DNA of 64,000 nt from J054 sp963850255 (GCA_963850255.1 CAWKLL010000048.1:11107-75106); one strand, 5' to 3'. Counted from the first letter of the stretch, positions 36,456-45,707 are shown. Program-made: numbers and translations. Notes: a model not told the origin generated them from the sequence alone.

Positions 36456-37568
36456 ATGCTGACTCATTTAATTAAATGCCATCGGTCTGTCTGTTGCGTG
36501 CTGACTTGCACACTGATGCTTAGCGGCTGCGGCATGCTTGATGCTGTTTTCACCGCACCCAAGAGCGCGGACGGGCAGGCCGTCATCAGTGAACCCCAGC
36601 CACCCCTGGACCCGAACCGCTTTGAGCTGGTGGCCGGCGAGGATACTGTGGGCCAGCTGCAGCTGGTGCGCGCGCGCCAGGACGATACCTTCGTCGACAT
36701 CGCGCGCAGTTATGGCCTTGGCTATGACGAACTGGTGCAGGCCAATCCGGAAGTGGACCCCTGGCTGCCCGGTGAGGACACCGAGGTCCTGCTGCCCACC
36801 CGCTTTGTATTGCCGGCCGCGCCGCGCGAAGGCGTGGTGTTGAATATCGCCAGCAAACGTCTGTTTTATTACCCGCCGGCGGTGGAGGGTGAGCCGCAGG
36901 TGGTGGAAACATTTCCCATCGGCATCGGCCGCGAAGGCTGGGCTACGCCCACGGGCGAAACCACGGTGGTCTCCAAGGCCCGCGATCCGGTCTGGTTTGT
37001 GCCGGCGTCTATTCGCCGCGAGCATGCTGAAGCCGGTGACCCGTTACCGGCCCAGGTGCCGCCGGGTCCGGACAACCCCCTCGGCAACCGTGTGCTCGGC
37101 CTGGGGATTCCCGGTTACCTGATACATGGCACCAACAAGCCGGCCGGGGTTGGTATGCGCGTCAGTCATGGTTGCGTAAGACTGTTCCCTGAGAATATCG
37201 AGTATCTCTATGAGCAGCTGCCCATAGGTACACCGGTGAGGATCGTCAACCAGCCGTATTTGCTGGCCTGGCAACAGGGTGACTTGTTGCTCGAGGCGCA
37301 TCCGCCGTTGTTGGAAGATGAGCGCGACTGGGCCGGTTCGCTGGCGCAGCTGGCGCAGGCAAAACTGGTTGATAGTGCGCAGTCGATACGCGCCGTGGAT
37401 CAGGACTTGCTGCAGCAAGTGGCCGCTGAACAAAGTGGTTTCCCGGTTTCCGTGCTCACCAGCAGTGGTGGTGCAGCGGCGATGCTGCGCACGGCGCAAC
37501 CCGTGCACAACGTGGTGACCTACGCCTGGCTGAACGACGAAGACGCTGAACCCATCCTGCGCGAATAG
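36456..37568 (+). CDS. L,D-transpeptidase (YkuD domain) lipoprotein with LysM-like region
   Basis: 370 aa. Lipobox LMLSGC gives a lipoprotein. A LysM-like segment (DTFVDIARSYGLGYDELVQA, NPEVDPWLPGEDTEVLLPTR) precedes the YkuD catalytic domain: FPIGIGREGWATPTGETTV and the active site VSHGCVRLFPENIEYL with catalytic Cys. It cross-links peptidoglycan or attaches lipoproteins in the periplasm, as E. coli YcfS/ErfK do. Confidence 0.88.
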   Translation: MLTHLIKCHRSVCCVLTCTLMLSGCGMLDAVFTAPKSADGQAVISEPQPPLDPNRFELVAGEDTVGQLQLVRARQDDTFVDIARSYGLGYDELVQANPEVDPWLPGEDTEVLLPTRFVLPAAPREGVVLNIASKRLFYYPPAVEGEPQVVETFPIGIGREGWATPTGETTVVSKARDPVWFVPASIRREHAEAGDPLPAQVPPGPDNPLGNRVLGLGIPGYLIHGTNKPAGVGMRVSHGCVRLFPENIEYLYEQLPIGTPVRIVNQPYLLAWQQGDLLLEAHPPLLEDERDWAGSLAQLAQAKLVDSAQSIRAVDQDLLQQVAAEQSGFPVSVLTSSGGAAAMLRTAQPVHNVVTYAWLNDEDAEPILRE

Positions 37569-37670
37569 CCGGTCTTGGCTAGTGGCAGCGGCGCTGCCCT
37601 GTTAGTATTTCCCACGGGTTGTTGTGTTTTTTCGCGGGGTGCGCCAGTGGGCAAATCCGGCTCCGGCGGC

Positions 37671-39161
37671 ATGGTCGTGCTGGAAGGAGCGCCGGCAGGA
37701 GATCCGATTCCTCTGAATCGGGAATCCGTTGCTGCCTTCGTTGGTCCCGCACCGCGCGGACCGGTCAACATCCCCGTCGCTGTGCGCAGCGTCGCCGAGT
37801 ACCTGCGCCGTTTTGGTTCCCCCGACCGCCCGAGTCGGCTGGAACAATACCTGTCCGGATTTTTCGACAATGGCGGCACACTGGCTGTGGTGGTGCGCGT
37901 CAGCCGCAGTCAGCAATGTAATCGCCTGCGCCTGGCGGCCGGTAAAGATCAGCTGGTTTTGCAGGCCCTGCATCCCGGTCCGCTGGAGCACCTGCGTGCG
38001 TCGGTGGATTACGACCAGATCGCGCCGGGCGAGGGCAGCCTGTTCAACCTGGTGATTCACCGCCTGGATTCCGGCACCGCCGGCTACGTCGCCGAACAGG
38101 AGATTCATCGGCGTGTTTCCGCCGACTCCACACATCCGGAATTTGTCGGCCATGCCTTGTTGCGCTCGCAGCTGGTCCGCTTGCTGGGCGAAGGACCGGG
38201 GCGCCGGCCGAATGCGACCATCGGGCCTTCGGCGCGCGACAATGCTGCCTGGGTTTACGTCGAAGCGCAGGCCCGCGATGAGGGTGAAATTTCCGACTAC
38301 GATTTGATCGGTTCCATTGCAGATGGCACAGGTTTATACGCGCTGGAGCAGGTGCCGACCATTGATCTGCTCTGCCTGTTGTCGCCCGCGGCCAATCGCG
38401 CGCTGGGTCCGGTGGCAGGCTTTGCCGCCGAACGCTATTGCCAGCGACGTAACGCCATGCTGGTGATGCCGCCGCCAGATCACTGGCGCACGCCCACTGA
38501 TATTCTGCGTGATCAGCAACAGCATGGCTTGAATAGTCCGAACGTCATTACCTGGTTTCCGGAGCTGCGCAGCGGCAGTGCTACCGGTCCCATCATGGGC
38601 GCACTGGCCGCCGGCGACGCGCGCGGCGAAGCGACCCCGGCGAGCCTCAGCTTGCGCTGTGCGGTGCGACCGGACCAGCGCCTTGCGCTGATGGAAACCG
38701 CTACCCTGCATCGCGCGGGAGTAAACACCCTGGTTCGCGCCAGCGCCGGACGACTGGTGATGAGCGGCGGTGTCAGTCTCGGCGGCGCCGGCGGCCTGTC
38801 GCCGGAATGGGTCGAGTTGCGGCTACGTCGTCGCGTGTTACGGATTCTGGGTGCTATTACTCGCGGCAGTCGCTGGGTATTGTTTCCGGGCGCTGAAGGC
38901 AGCGCACTGGACGATATGCTGCACCAGTGTCGGGCCTATTTGCAGGCGGCGCGACAAGCCGGCTGGCTGGCTGGTGACAGCGATGCCCAGGCCTGGTACC
39001 TGCACTGTTCGGCTGCCGGAGATGCTCACCCATTGCGACTGGAGCTGGGTATCGCGCCGCGCCGCGCCGGCGAGTTTCTGGCTTTTCGTATCGTTCACAC
39101 CGCCGGCGATAGCCAGGTCCGCGAACTGGGTTGGCAGCCGGTGCTGGCGCTGGCGAGCTAG
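37671..39161 (+). CDS. Orphan phage-type contractile tail sheath-like protein
   Basis: 496 aa from the ATG at 37671; in-frame GTG (37647) and TTG (37575) starts are possible. Tail-sheath hallmarks: SVAAFVGPAPRGPVNIPVAV near residues 19-38, then SVAEYLRRFG and FFDNGGTLAVVVRV, and a C-terminal sheath core with RRVLRILGAITRGSRWVLFP and LGIAPRRAGEFLAFRIVH. Sheath proteins form the contracting tube of myophage tails, pyocins and T6SS-like devices. No tube, baseplate, spike or ATPase gene lies within 20 kb on either side, so it stands alone after an L,D-transpeptidase and before two unknown genes. Confidence 0.75.
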   Translation: MVVLEGAPAGDPIPLNRESVAAFVGPAPRGPVNIPVAVRSVAEYLRRFGSPDRPSRLEQYLSGFFDNGGTLAVVVRVSRSQQCNRLRLAAGKDQLVLQALHPGPLEHLRASVDYDQIAPGEGSLFNLVIHRLDSGTAGYVAEQEIHRRVSADSTHPEFVGHALLRSQLVRLLGEGPGRRPNATIGPSARDNAAWVYVEAQARDEGEISDYDLIGSIADGTGLYALEQVPTIDLLCLLSPAANRALGPVAGFAAERYCQRRNAMLVMPPPDHWRTPTDILRDQQQHGLNSPNVITWFPELRSGSATGPIMGALAAGDARGEATPASLSLRCAVRPDQRLALMETATLHRAGVNTLVRASAGRLVMSGGVSLGGAGGLSPEWVELRLRRRVLRILGAITRGSRWVLFPGAEGSALDDMLHQCRAYLQAARQAGWLAGDSDAQAWYLHCSAAGDAHPLRLELGIAPRRAGEFLAFRIVHTAGDSQVRELGWQPVLALAS

Positions 39162-39392
39162 CGCACTGTAGCGCCACAATCAGTCTTCTTTATTGCCGCC
39201 GTCCGAGTCTGCGGCATCGCATTCATCGATGTTGGCAACGTGAACTGCTTCACATTGAGCTTGCGGTCCGCGAGTTATTGTCAAACACAGCTCAAAACAG
39301 ATGTGTAAGGGGTCGTAACGCCGCATAGTCTTGTTTGCAGTAACAGCGTAACGCTTGCGGCGTGTAACTGGCCCATTCACCCGGAGGTGACA

Positions 39393-40028
39393 ATGGCAAC
39401 CAGTGAGCAGAATGAGCACGGTCTGATACCCGTGGCTAGCCTGGAGGAGTTCTTCCGCGACTCCCTCGACGCTGCTATGGCAGAAAACCAGGTGGTGATA
39501 GAAACGCATACCAGTCACTACGTGGTCAATCTGCTGACCCTGTTTGCCCGCTCCGAAGAATTTTACGAGCCCGGTCCGGCAGGCCCGCAGCTTCGCCCGC
39601 TGGCGCTGATGCTAAATGATGCCCTGGACGCGCCCACCCCTGAGGAACGAAATTTTGCCCTGCAACGCATGGGTGATGTTTCGCTATTTGTCGCCGGCTT
39701 CTTTGCTGATGGGTTACGCCGCGCTGTTGTCGATGTCGACTATTACGTGCGCATGGGCGGCGGTGCTTACCATAGCCTGGCCGGCAGCCTGCGCGGCACG
39801 ACGCGCGGTCGCGCCTTGGGCGAAGTGTTCGACGAACTCGGCGCTAAATTCGGCGAGGTCGTGGATGTGCTGCATGAGATAAGGGAATCCGCGCGCAGCA
39901 GCAGCGACGAAGACGCCATGCGGCTATATGAGCTGTGGGTGAAAACCGGCAGCGGCCGCGCCGCCCGACTACTGCAGGAAATGGGCATCTATCCCATGGA
40001 GCAGGCGCGTAGCGACTACTCGCACTGA
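39393..40028 (+). CDS. Conserved hypothetical protein (all-helical)
   Basis: 211 aa from the ATG at 39393, preceded by GGAGG at 39383-39387. It appears soluble and helical: FFRDSLDAAMAENQVVIETH, VVNLLTLFARSEEFYE, then RMGDVSLFVAGFFADGLRR and DVDYYVRMGGGAYHSLAGSL, with AMRLYELWVKTGSGRAARLL near the end. No family name known to me. It lies between the sheath-like gene and another unknown, with 9 bases to the next gene. Confidence 0.7.
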   Translation: MATSEQNEHGLIPVASLEEFFRDSLDAAMAENQVVIETHTSHYVVNLLTLFARSEEFYEPGPAGPQLRPLALMLNDALDAPTPEERNFALQRMGDVSLFVAGFFADGLRRAVVDVDYYVRMGGGAYHSLAGSLRGTTRGRALGEVFDELGAKFGEVVDVLHEIRESARSSSDEDAMRLYELWVKTGSGRAARLLQEMGIYPMEQARSDYSH

Positions 40029-40037
40029 GCACTGACC

Positions 40038-40691
40038 TTGCTCGACGGTCTGCAAAACCTGCTCACTAACGTCTACGGCGTCGATCTCGATGCAGACGTA
40101 AGAGATTTCCTGGTTACTGATGCAGGCTTTGTGTCCTTGTGGGAAGGTGATAGTGGTCGCGCGGCCGACGAAAAGCTGTTGCTGCGTGAAGATGGCGAAT
40201 ACCTGGACATGGCGCTGTTTCTGGACGATGAACTGCTGGAGCGTCTGGCCAGGTCGGATCCGGTGCAGCAGCTGGGCGAGAATAATCTCGCTGACTTTTG
40301 CCTGGCGCTGGAAGGCGTGAGCCATTTTCTCTACCTGGCCTGGAACGCATCCTCGGACCGCCGCGTCACCCTGCTGGAGATGGAGCTGCAGGCGGAGGTC
40401 GACAAATACGTGGGCGCGCGCCTGCTGATGGCCCGTCAGGACAATACAGCGCAACTGGGAGACTTGTTTCAGCAACTGTTCGCTGCACCTAGCTTTCTGC
40501 CCCAGCTTGGCGCCGACGAGCTGCATCGTTATCAGCAGGCCACGCGCTTCGCCACCGCCTATTGCCGCAGCCTGGAGAGCCGTTTCGAGCCCGGCCACCC
40601 CGAGCCGGCCATGACGCGCGAACTGCGCCAATTCTGGCGCCTGCCGCAGCCCGATAAACTCAGCCACATTCACAACCGCGTATTCGCCTGA
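40038..40691 (+). CDS. Conserved hypothetical protein
   Basis: 217 aa from a TTG start 9 bases after the preceding stop. No signal peptide or membrane segment. Acidic, mostly helical: VYGVDLDADVRDFLVTD, LALEGVSHFLYLAWNASSD, ELQAEVDKYVGARLLMARQD and a C-terminal RELRQFWRLPQPDKLSHI. Likely co-transcribed with the previous gene; both may serve the same unknown process. Confidence 0.65.
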   Translation: MLDGLQNLLTNVYGVDLDADVRDFLVTDAGFVSLWEGDSGRAADEKLLLREDGEYLDMALFLDDELLERLARSDPVQQLGENNLADFCLALEGVSHFLYLAWNASSDRRVTLLEMELQAEVDKYVGARLLMARQDNTAQLGDLFQQLFAAPSFLPQLGADELHRYQQATRFATAYCRSLESRFEPGHPEPAMTRELRQFWRLPQPDKLSHIHNRVFA

Positions 40692-40775
40692 GCCGACCCG
40701 GCTTGGCATTCCCCCGCCGCTTCTTTTAAGCTGCTTGGCCTGGTTCAACGCTCGGTTTTTTCCTGGAGAGTGGCT

Positions 40776-41660
40776 ATGCACAGCTTGTGTAAGTTTCTGA
40801 TTATATTTGTTGCTGCCGCGTTGCTGGTGGCCTGTGGTGGCGCTGAGAGCCCGCCGGCAAGCCAGGCTGCAGCGCCCGCGCCGGCCGCCGCGCCTGCGCC
40901 TGAACCTGCTGCTGCGGGTCTGACCCTGGCCGAGGTGGCTGCAGGTGCGCATCGCGCTGAAGGCAACAGCGCACGCGATAGCTACCGTCACCCCATCGAG
41001 ACGCTGGAGTTTTTTGGCCTGACGCCGGAATCTCATGTGGTCGAAATCTGGCCATCGGGCGGCTGGTATACCGAGATTATTGCGCCCTACGTGAACGAGA
41101 AAGGCCAGTTCTACGCGGCCCATTGGGATCCGGAATCGGATATGGAATTTATTCGCAAGGGACTGGCTGCCTACCAGGAAAAACTCGCGGCCAACCCCGA
41201 GGTCTACGGCAATGCAAAAATGACGGTGCTGATGCCGCCGGACAAAATGACCATCGCCGAGCCAGGCTCCGTGGATCTGGTAGTGACCTTCCGCAGTATT
41301 CATAACTGGATGCCGCGCGGCTCTGCCGAGGATATTTTTGCCGCGATGTACGCGGCCTTGAAACCCGGCGGCGTACTCGGTGTGATCGAGCACCGCGGCA
41401 ATCCCGACGTGGAGCAGGATCCCAAGGCTGCGTCCGGCTACGTCAATGAGGCCTATGCCATTGCGCTGGCCGAGGCGGCCGGTTTTGAGCTCGAGGCCAA
41501 GTCTGAAATTAACGCCAATCCTGCAGATACCAAGGACTACGACACCGGCGTCTGGACCTTACCGCCGACGCTGCGCAAGAAGGATGAAGACAAGGACAAG
41601 TACCTGGCCATTGGTGAAAGCGATCGCTTCACGCTGAAGTTCCGCAAGCCGGCCGTCTGA
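40776..41660 (+). CDS. Methyltransferase-fold lipoprotein
   Basis: 294 aa. Signal peptide LIIFVAAALLVAC ends in a lipobox Cys (about residue 18), followed by an Ala/Pro-rich linker. The remainder has a class I SAM-methyltransferase-like layout: RHPIETLEFFGLTPESHVVE, IWPSGGWYTEIIAPYV, VDLVVTFRSIHNWM and LKPGGVLGVIEHR. The usual ExGxGxG SAM loop is replaced by EIWPSGGWYTE, so SAM binding is doubtful, and the predicted location is periplasmic where SAM is not expected. It may use the fold for another purpose. Confidence 0.75.
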   Translation: MHSLCKFLIIFVAAALLVACGGAESPPASQAAAPAPAAAPAPEPAAAGLTLAEVAAGAHRAEGNSARDSYRHPIETLEFFGLTPESHVVEIWPSGGWYTEIIAPYVNEKGQFYAAHWDPESDMEFIRKGLAAYQEKLAANPEVYGNAKMTVLMPPDKMTIAEPGSVDLVVTFRSIHNWMPRGSAEDIFAAMYAALKPGGVLGVIEHRGNPDVEQDPKAASGYVNEAYAIALAEAAGFELEAKSEINANPADTKDYDTGVWTLPPTLRKKDEDKDKYLAIGESDRFTLKFRKPAV

Positions 41661-41692
41661 GTCCGTCGGCATAGTAAAAGGACGTACGCCTG

Positions 41693-42346
41693 ATGAGTAA
41701 AGACAAGCCGCTTGAGTTCGCGGGTGAACAGATCGACGTTACCTGGGTCGGCGACTTGTGTATTCACGTGGGTGAATGCGGGCGGGCCAAGGGCGAGCTG
41801 TTTATTGGCGGCCGCAAACCCTGGTGCCAGCCCGATGTGACCAGCTCGGAAGAAGTGATCGACGTGGTCGAGCGCTGCCCGACGGGCGCGCTGACCTACC
41901 AGCGCAAGGATGACGGCGAGGCGGAGTCTGCGGCGCCGGAAAATACTGCCGTGGTTGCAGTGAACGGCCCGCTGTTTCTGCGCGGCAAACTACAGATTGC
42001 TAACGCGCCGGGCGATGCGCCCGGGCTGGCTTTTCGTGCAGCGCTTTGCCGCTGCGGGCAGTCGAAGAACAAGCCGTTCTGCGATAACTCGCACTTGGCT
42101 GCCAAGTTCGAGGACTACGGTGCCGTGGGTGACCGCGGCAAGCCTTTGGATGAAGTTGGTGGCGCGCTGCAGGTGACGGCGGCTAAAGACGGCCCGCTGT
42201 TACTAAAAGGCAAGCTCACACTGGTCAACGGCAGCGGTCAACGCGCCTGGCAGGGTGAGCAGGTAGCACTGTGTCGTTGCGGCGCGTCGGAGAACAAACC
42301 ATTTTGCGACGGCAAGCACAAAGAGATCGGTTTCAGCAGCGACTGA
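41693..42346 (+). CDS. CDGSH iron-sulfur protein with N-terminal mono-cluster ferredoxin-like domain
   Basis: 217 aa. Two CDGSH-type motifs: CRCGQSKNKPFCDNSH and CRCGASENKPFCDGKH, each giving the 3Cys-1His ligand set of a [2Fe-2S] cluster. The N-terminal domain has three cysteines (GDLCIHVGECGRAK, VERCPTGALTY) like divergent 4Fe-4S mono-cluster domains often fused to CDGSH. Probably a cytoplasmic redox or cluster-transfer protein. Confidence 0.87.
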   Translation: MSKDKPLEFAGEQIDVTWVGDLCIHVGECGRAKGELFIGGRKPWCQPDVTSSEEVIDVVERCPTGALTYQRKDDGEAESAAPENTAVVAVNGPLFLRGKLQIANAPGDAPGLAFRAALCRCGQSKNKPFCDNSHLAAKFEDYGAVGDRGKPLDEVGGALQVTAAKDGPLLLKGKLTLVNGSGQRAWQGEQVALCRCGASENKPFCDGKHKEIGFSSD

Positions 42347-42437
42347 CTCGTGTGAATAAGGGGCTTGCCCGAGCCGGCTTGTGGTCGGTCGATACAAATT
42401 CATGCGTTGCCTGTTCTGGCTGCTTGCTGCGGGCGTA

Positions 42438-43388
42438 CTAAGGCGCGCCCGTCGGGCGCAGCAAGCGCCAGTCAGCGAACTCTGCCGCGTGCATTGCCAG
42501 CTGCAGGTTCAGTACTTTCGCGTATGCGCTCAGCAGGCTGTCGATCATGCTCGCGCGGCTTGTACTGGCCTTGGCCTGCAACGGCGCTTCAATCTGGATC
42601 CGGAAACTGGTCGTGCCTTCACGTTGCAGCAGCACCGGTAACAGGGCCGCGCCGCTGCTGACAGCCAGGCTGGCGGCACCCGTAGCCACGGGTAATTCAC
42701 CGCCCAGCAGGGCCAGCGGTGCAAGTCGCTGGCCATAACTGGCACAGCTGATGGACACGATGCGTCCCTGCTTTAGCGCGCGCACCAGTGGTCGCAATGC
42801 TTTGAGCTCGTGGCCCGATTGCATGGCATGACGGTGCGCGAGATAGCGATCTTCGGCACGGTTGGCAATCGGGTTGATCATGCGCCGTCCGAAGCGCGAG
42901 TCCGACGGGCCATGAAATTCGCGACTCAAATGCTCCATCGGGTAGCCGGCTTCGCTCAGGCCGCGCTTGATAAGCAGTGAAGCCATTACCTGCGGTGCGA
43001 TCCACAAAATGGCGCCGTGGCCACGACTTAAAGCCTGATCCAGATGCTGTGCACCCGCAATGGCTAATTCAGGCTGCCATCCGCCGGGCCGGTGTTCGCG
43101 CAGGTATTGCAGCTGTTCTTCAATACGCAGCGCAATCCACTGGCGATAAAGCAGCGCGCCGGCTGCGTCGCCGGCGACATCCATTGCGGCGAGCACCCGC
43201 AGCGAACGCCGGCGCAGCAGTGGACTGCTAACGGCGGCCAGCTGCCGGCTCAAGCTCGGCCAAGCGCCCGCGGGTAGCAGCCAGGCCGGCAACGACAGTG
43301 CCGCCAGGCCCATGAGCAGCGGAATATCCCGGGCTTGCAGGAGGGGCGGGTTGCTCGTACCGCCGCCACCCGTGAGGGGCTCCGTCAC
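42438..43388 (-). CDS. LpxL/HtrB-like (LABLAT) lysophospholipid acyltransferase-fold protein
   Basis: 316 aa from a GTG at 43388, which overlaps the upstream stop (GTGA). An N-terminal hydrophobic stretch (LLMGLAALSLPAWLLPAG) then GHGAILWIAPQVMASLLIKRG and HLSREFHGPSDSRFG place it near the LABLAT family (lipid A acyltransferases). The canonical HxxxxD/E active motif is not obvious, so activity is uncertain. Co-transcribed with the methyltransferase upstream. Confidence 0.6.
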   Translation of the reverse strand: MTEPLTGGGGTSNPPLLQARDIPLLMGLAALSLPAWLLPAGAWPSLSRQLAAVSSPLLRRRSLRVLAAMDVAGDAAGALLYRQWIALRIEEQLQYLREHRPGGWQPELAIAGAQHLDQALSRGHGAILWIAPQVMASLLIKRGLSEAGYPMEHLSREFHGPSDSRFGRRMINPIANRAEDRYLAHRHAMQSGHELKALRPLVRALKQGRIVSISCASYGQRLAPLALLGGELPVATGAASLAVSSGAALLPVLLQREGTTSFRIQIEAPLQAKASTSRASMIDSLLSAYAKVLNLQLAMHAAEFADWRLLRPTGAP

Positions 43389-44158
43389 CGTCTCGGCCCG
43401 CGTTGCCGCGGCCGCAAGGCCTGGAAGCGCAAGCGCACATAGTCGGCCTGCCAGTTTCCCTGCGCGTCGCATAACTGCGGCCGCAAACGTTCGCACACCT
43501 GGGCAATAAATTCGCTATGCCGGCTCGGATCTACCGGGGTCATGAAGCTGCCGGCGAAGGTCTCCAGCCAGCCACTGATGTCACCCGGCAGCGGCGTAAG
43601 GCGCGGGAACAATTGCAGTGATGTGACTTCAAATCCGCCCTTGACCAGGCGCCGGGTATATTCCTCGCTGGTAGGAAAATACCAGGGACTGCTAAACGGC
43701 AGCTGCCAATCAACCAGGGTCTGCTCGATGGCGGCAACGATTAACTGCACATTGCCGTGACCACCAAATTCCGCAACGAAACGACCGCCCGGTCGCAGGG
43801 CTCGCCAGACACCCTCGATGACCGGCTGCGGGTCCGGCATCCAGTGCAATGCCGCGTTGGAAAATACCGCATCGAACTCGGCTTCAAAATCCAGTGCCTG
43901 GCCATCCATAAGCCGCGCGTCCAGGCCGAGGTCGCGGGCGGCCTTTACCATCTCCGGGCTGGCATCCACGCCAATCACCTGGCAACCGCGCTGCTGCAGC
44001 TTGTAGCTCAGCGCCCCGTCGCCACAGCCCAGATCAAGCAGTCGCTCGCCGTGCTGCGGGGCCAATAAATCCAGGACCGGCTCGCCCAGGTCGGAGACGA
44101 AGCGCGCGTGTTGTGCGTAGTCGGCGGCATTCCAGTGATCAGTGGTAGCTTTATTCAT
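43385..44158 (-). CDS. Class I SAM-dependent methyltransferase (trans-aconitate methyltransferase-like)
   Basis: 257 aa. Motif I LLDLGCGDGALSYKL near 40-54, acidic loop IGVDASPEMVKAARDLG, then DAVFSNAALHWMPDP and LRPGGRFVAEFGGHGNVQ, which resemble Tam and related enzymes. The acceptor cannot be assigned. Overlaps the acyltransferase-like gene by 4 bases. Confidence 0.83.
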   Translation of the reverse strand: MNKATTDHWNAADYAQHARFVSDLGEPVLDLLAPQHGERLLDLGCGDGALSYKLQQRGCQVIGVDASPEMVKAARDLGLDARLMDGQALDFEAEFDAVFSNAALHWMPDPQPVIEGVWRALRPGGRFVAEFGGHGNVQLIVAAIEQTLVDWQLPFSSPWYFPTSEEYTRRLVKGGFEVTSLQLFPRLTPLPGDISGWLETFAGSFMTPVDPSRHSEFIAQVCERLRPQLCDAQGNWQADYVRLRFQALRPRQRGPRR

Positions 44159-44173
44159 ACGTCCGGCGCCGGG

Positions 44174-44647
44174 CTACGACTGATGCTTGCTGTTGCTCGC
44201 GGCCCGCTGGCGTGCCAGCAAGCGGTCCAGGTTGTTGGCGAAGGTCTGCCGGTCACGCTGGCTCAGCGCCGGCGGGCCGCCCGTATCGAAACCGCTGGCA
44301 CGCATGGTATCCATGAAATCGCGCATGTTCAGACGCTGGCGAATATTTTCTGCTGAATACAATTCTCCGCGCGGATTCAGCGCCTGGCCGCCCAACTCGA
44401 GCACCTCGGCGGCCAGCGGAATGTCCGCGGTGATGACCAGATCGCCGGCTGCGAGTCGCTTTACGATTTCGTTATCGGCCACATCAAAGCCCTGCGTGAC
44501 TTGCAATGCGGTGATGAGTTTCGACGGCGGTGTACGCAGGGGATGATTGGCAACCAGGGTTACCGCGATACCCGTGCGTTCGGCCGCGCGAAACAATACT
44601 TCCTTGATTACTCCCGGGCAGGCGTCGGCATCTACCCAGATTTTCAT
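44174..44647 (-). CDS. yaiI: YaiI/YqxD family (DUF188) protein
   Basis: 157 aa from the ATG at 44647. MKIWVDADACPGVIKEVLFR at the N-terminus and ADNEIVKRLAAGDLVITADI, PLAAEVLELGGQALNPRGEL are hallmarks of the DUF188 PIN-like family. The conserved acidic residues suggest a nuclease fold; function unproven. Confidence 0.88.
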   Translation of the reverse strand: MKIWVDADACPGVIKEVLFRAAERTGIAVTLVANHPLRTPPSKLITALQVTQGFDVADNEIVKRLAAGDLVITADIPLAAEVLELGGQALNPRGELYSAENIRQRLNMRDFMDTMRASGFDTGGPPALSQRDRQTFANNLDRLLARQRAASNSKHQS

Positions 44648-44951
44648 TCGCTGCACCCGGCAGTACATACAAAAACTGGCATGGTGTTAACTCTCGCTGC
44701 TGACAAGGGGTCTGGGAATTGATGCAGATATCGCGCCAGTGCCGGACAATTCTTAACGGTGACTTCGATCAGAAACTTGTTCACCGGCCAAGCCTACCAC
44801 CGCAGACAATTGAGATCGCAGCTTGAGATCACGGCCGACGTCTTGATTAGTGCGAACGTCTTTTCTGTTCGCAGTCACACAGTCTGTGTAGGCCCGGCCA
44901 GGTGCGGATATTCAGCCGGAGTTTCAGTTGGTCATACGTGAGCAGGCGGCC
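44648..44951. other. Intergenic region without detected features
   Basis: About 300 bases between yaiI and the DUF3565 gene. Frames here are short and lack family similarity, and I see no tRNA, terminator, attC or repeat. Promoter activity for yaiI is expected but no convincing hexamers were found. Confidence 0.5.
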
Positions 44952-45161
44952 CTATTCTTGGCTGTCTGCCGGCGCCCCTTCGTCACATTTCCTGCAGTTT
45001 AGTGGCTGACCCAGCATAGCTGCCCGGCCGGTGTGCGTGGTTACCCATGGTCGATTGGTCCAGGGCGGTTGATGGCGCACATGCTGATAATGCCCGCAGG
45101 CCAGCTCCGCCACCCAATGGCCTTGCTCATCTCGGTGATATCCGGTGATGGCTTGCTGCAC
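44952..45161 (-). CDS. DUF3565 small protein
   Basis: 69 aa. AITGYHRDEQGHWVAELACGHYQHVRHQPPW, where the CGHxQHxRH cluster, together with LNCRKCDEG at the end, suggests a metal site of two His/Cys groups; this matches DUF3565. Function unknown. Five bases downstream of the YkgJ gene, probably one operon. Confidence 0.8.
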   Translation of the reverse strand: MQQAITGYHRDEQGHWVAELACGHYQHVRHQPPWTNRPWVTTHTGRAAMLGQPLNCRKCDEGAPADSQE

Positions 45162-45166
45162 GTTAC

Positions 45167-45553
45167 CTAGCGAATAACCGGCGGACGACTTTCCGCCATT
45201 AACAAGTCCAGTGTGCGCTGCGCCTTTTTCATATCGGCCAGGTCACCGGGCTCGAGCATTTCGCACTCATCCTGGATCATCTGCTCGATGGTCACGGGGT
45301 AGTGGCGGCAGTCGTCGGGCCGATCATGATAAATGCGGCAGATATATTTGCCTGTCTCCTGCGACGATGCCAGCCACGGGCAGCTGGCCAGTCGTTTGCC
45401 CGTCTCAGGGCTGACCCAGATTTCGCCCTCAGCGACATGGGCGAAAATCTCGGGTCGATGCGTTTCCCACCAGTCAATTTCCGTTTCCGACGCCGACAGA
45501 CCCCCATCGCTGTAGTTCTTGCAGCATTTTCCGCATTGGTTACAGGCTTTCAT
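45167..45553 (-). CDS. YkgJ family cysteine-cluster protein
   Basis: 128 aa. The Zn/Fe-cluster pattern CNQCGKCCKNYSDGG at the N-terminus, then CPWLASS, YICRIYHDRPDDCRHYPV, is the CxxCxxCC...C...C pattern of the family. Function uncertain, possibly a metal-dependent oxidoreductase-associated protein. Upstream of the DUF3565 gene with a 5-base gap. Confidence 0.85.
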   Translation of the reverse strand: MKACNQCGKCCKNYSDGGLSASETEIDWWETHRPEIFAHVAEGEIWVSPETGKRLASCPWLASSQETGKYICRIYHDRPDDCRHYPVTIEQMIQDECEMLEPGDLADMKKAQRTLDLLMAESRPPVIR

Positions 45554-45707
45554 GCAGTCGCTTTGGGCGCGCCGTCTGGCATCGGCGATGCGCCCGGCAT
45601 TGATTCCTATGCATTACAGGCACACCTCAATCACGGTTTGCACCGAATTCGCGATAAAGCACTCCCTGTGTGCCAGTTAACTCGGGCTTTGTGTTCCGAC
45701 ATCTGGC

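Noticed and set aside
39180..39392. Leftward small acidic ORF in the intergenic region after the sheath-like gene
   Set aside because: Only a TTG start in a short frame, no ribosome site, no family; not supported as a gene.
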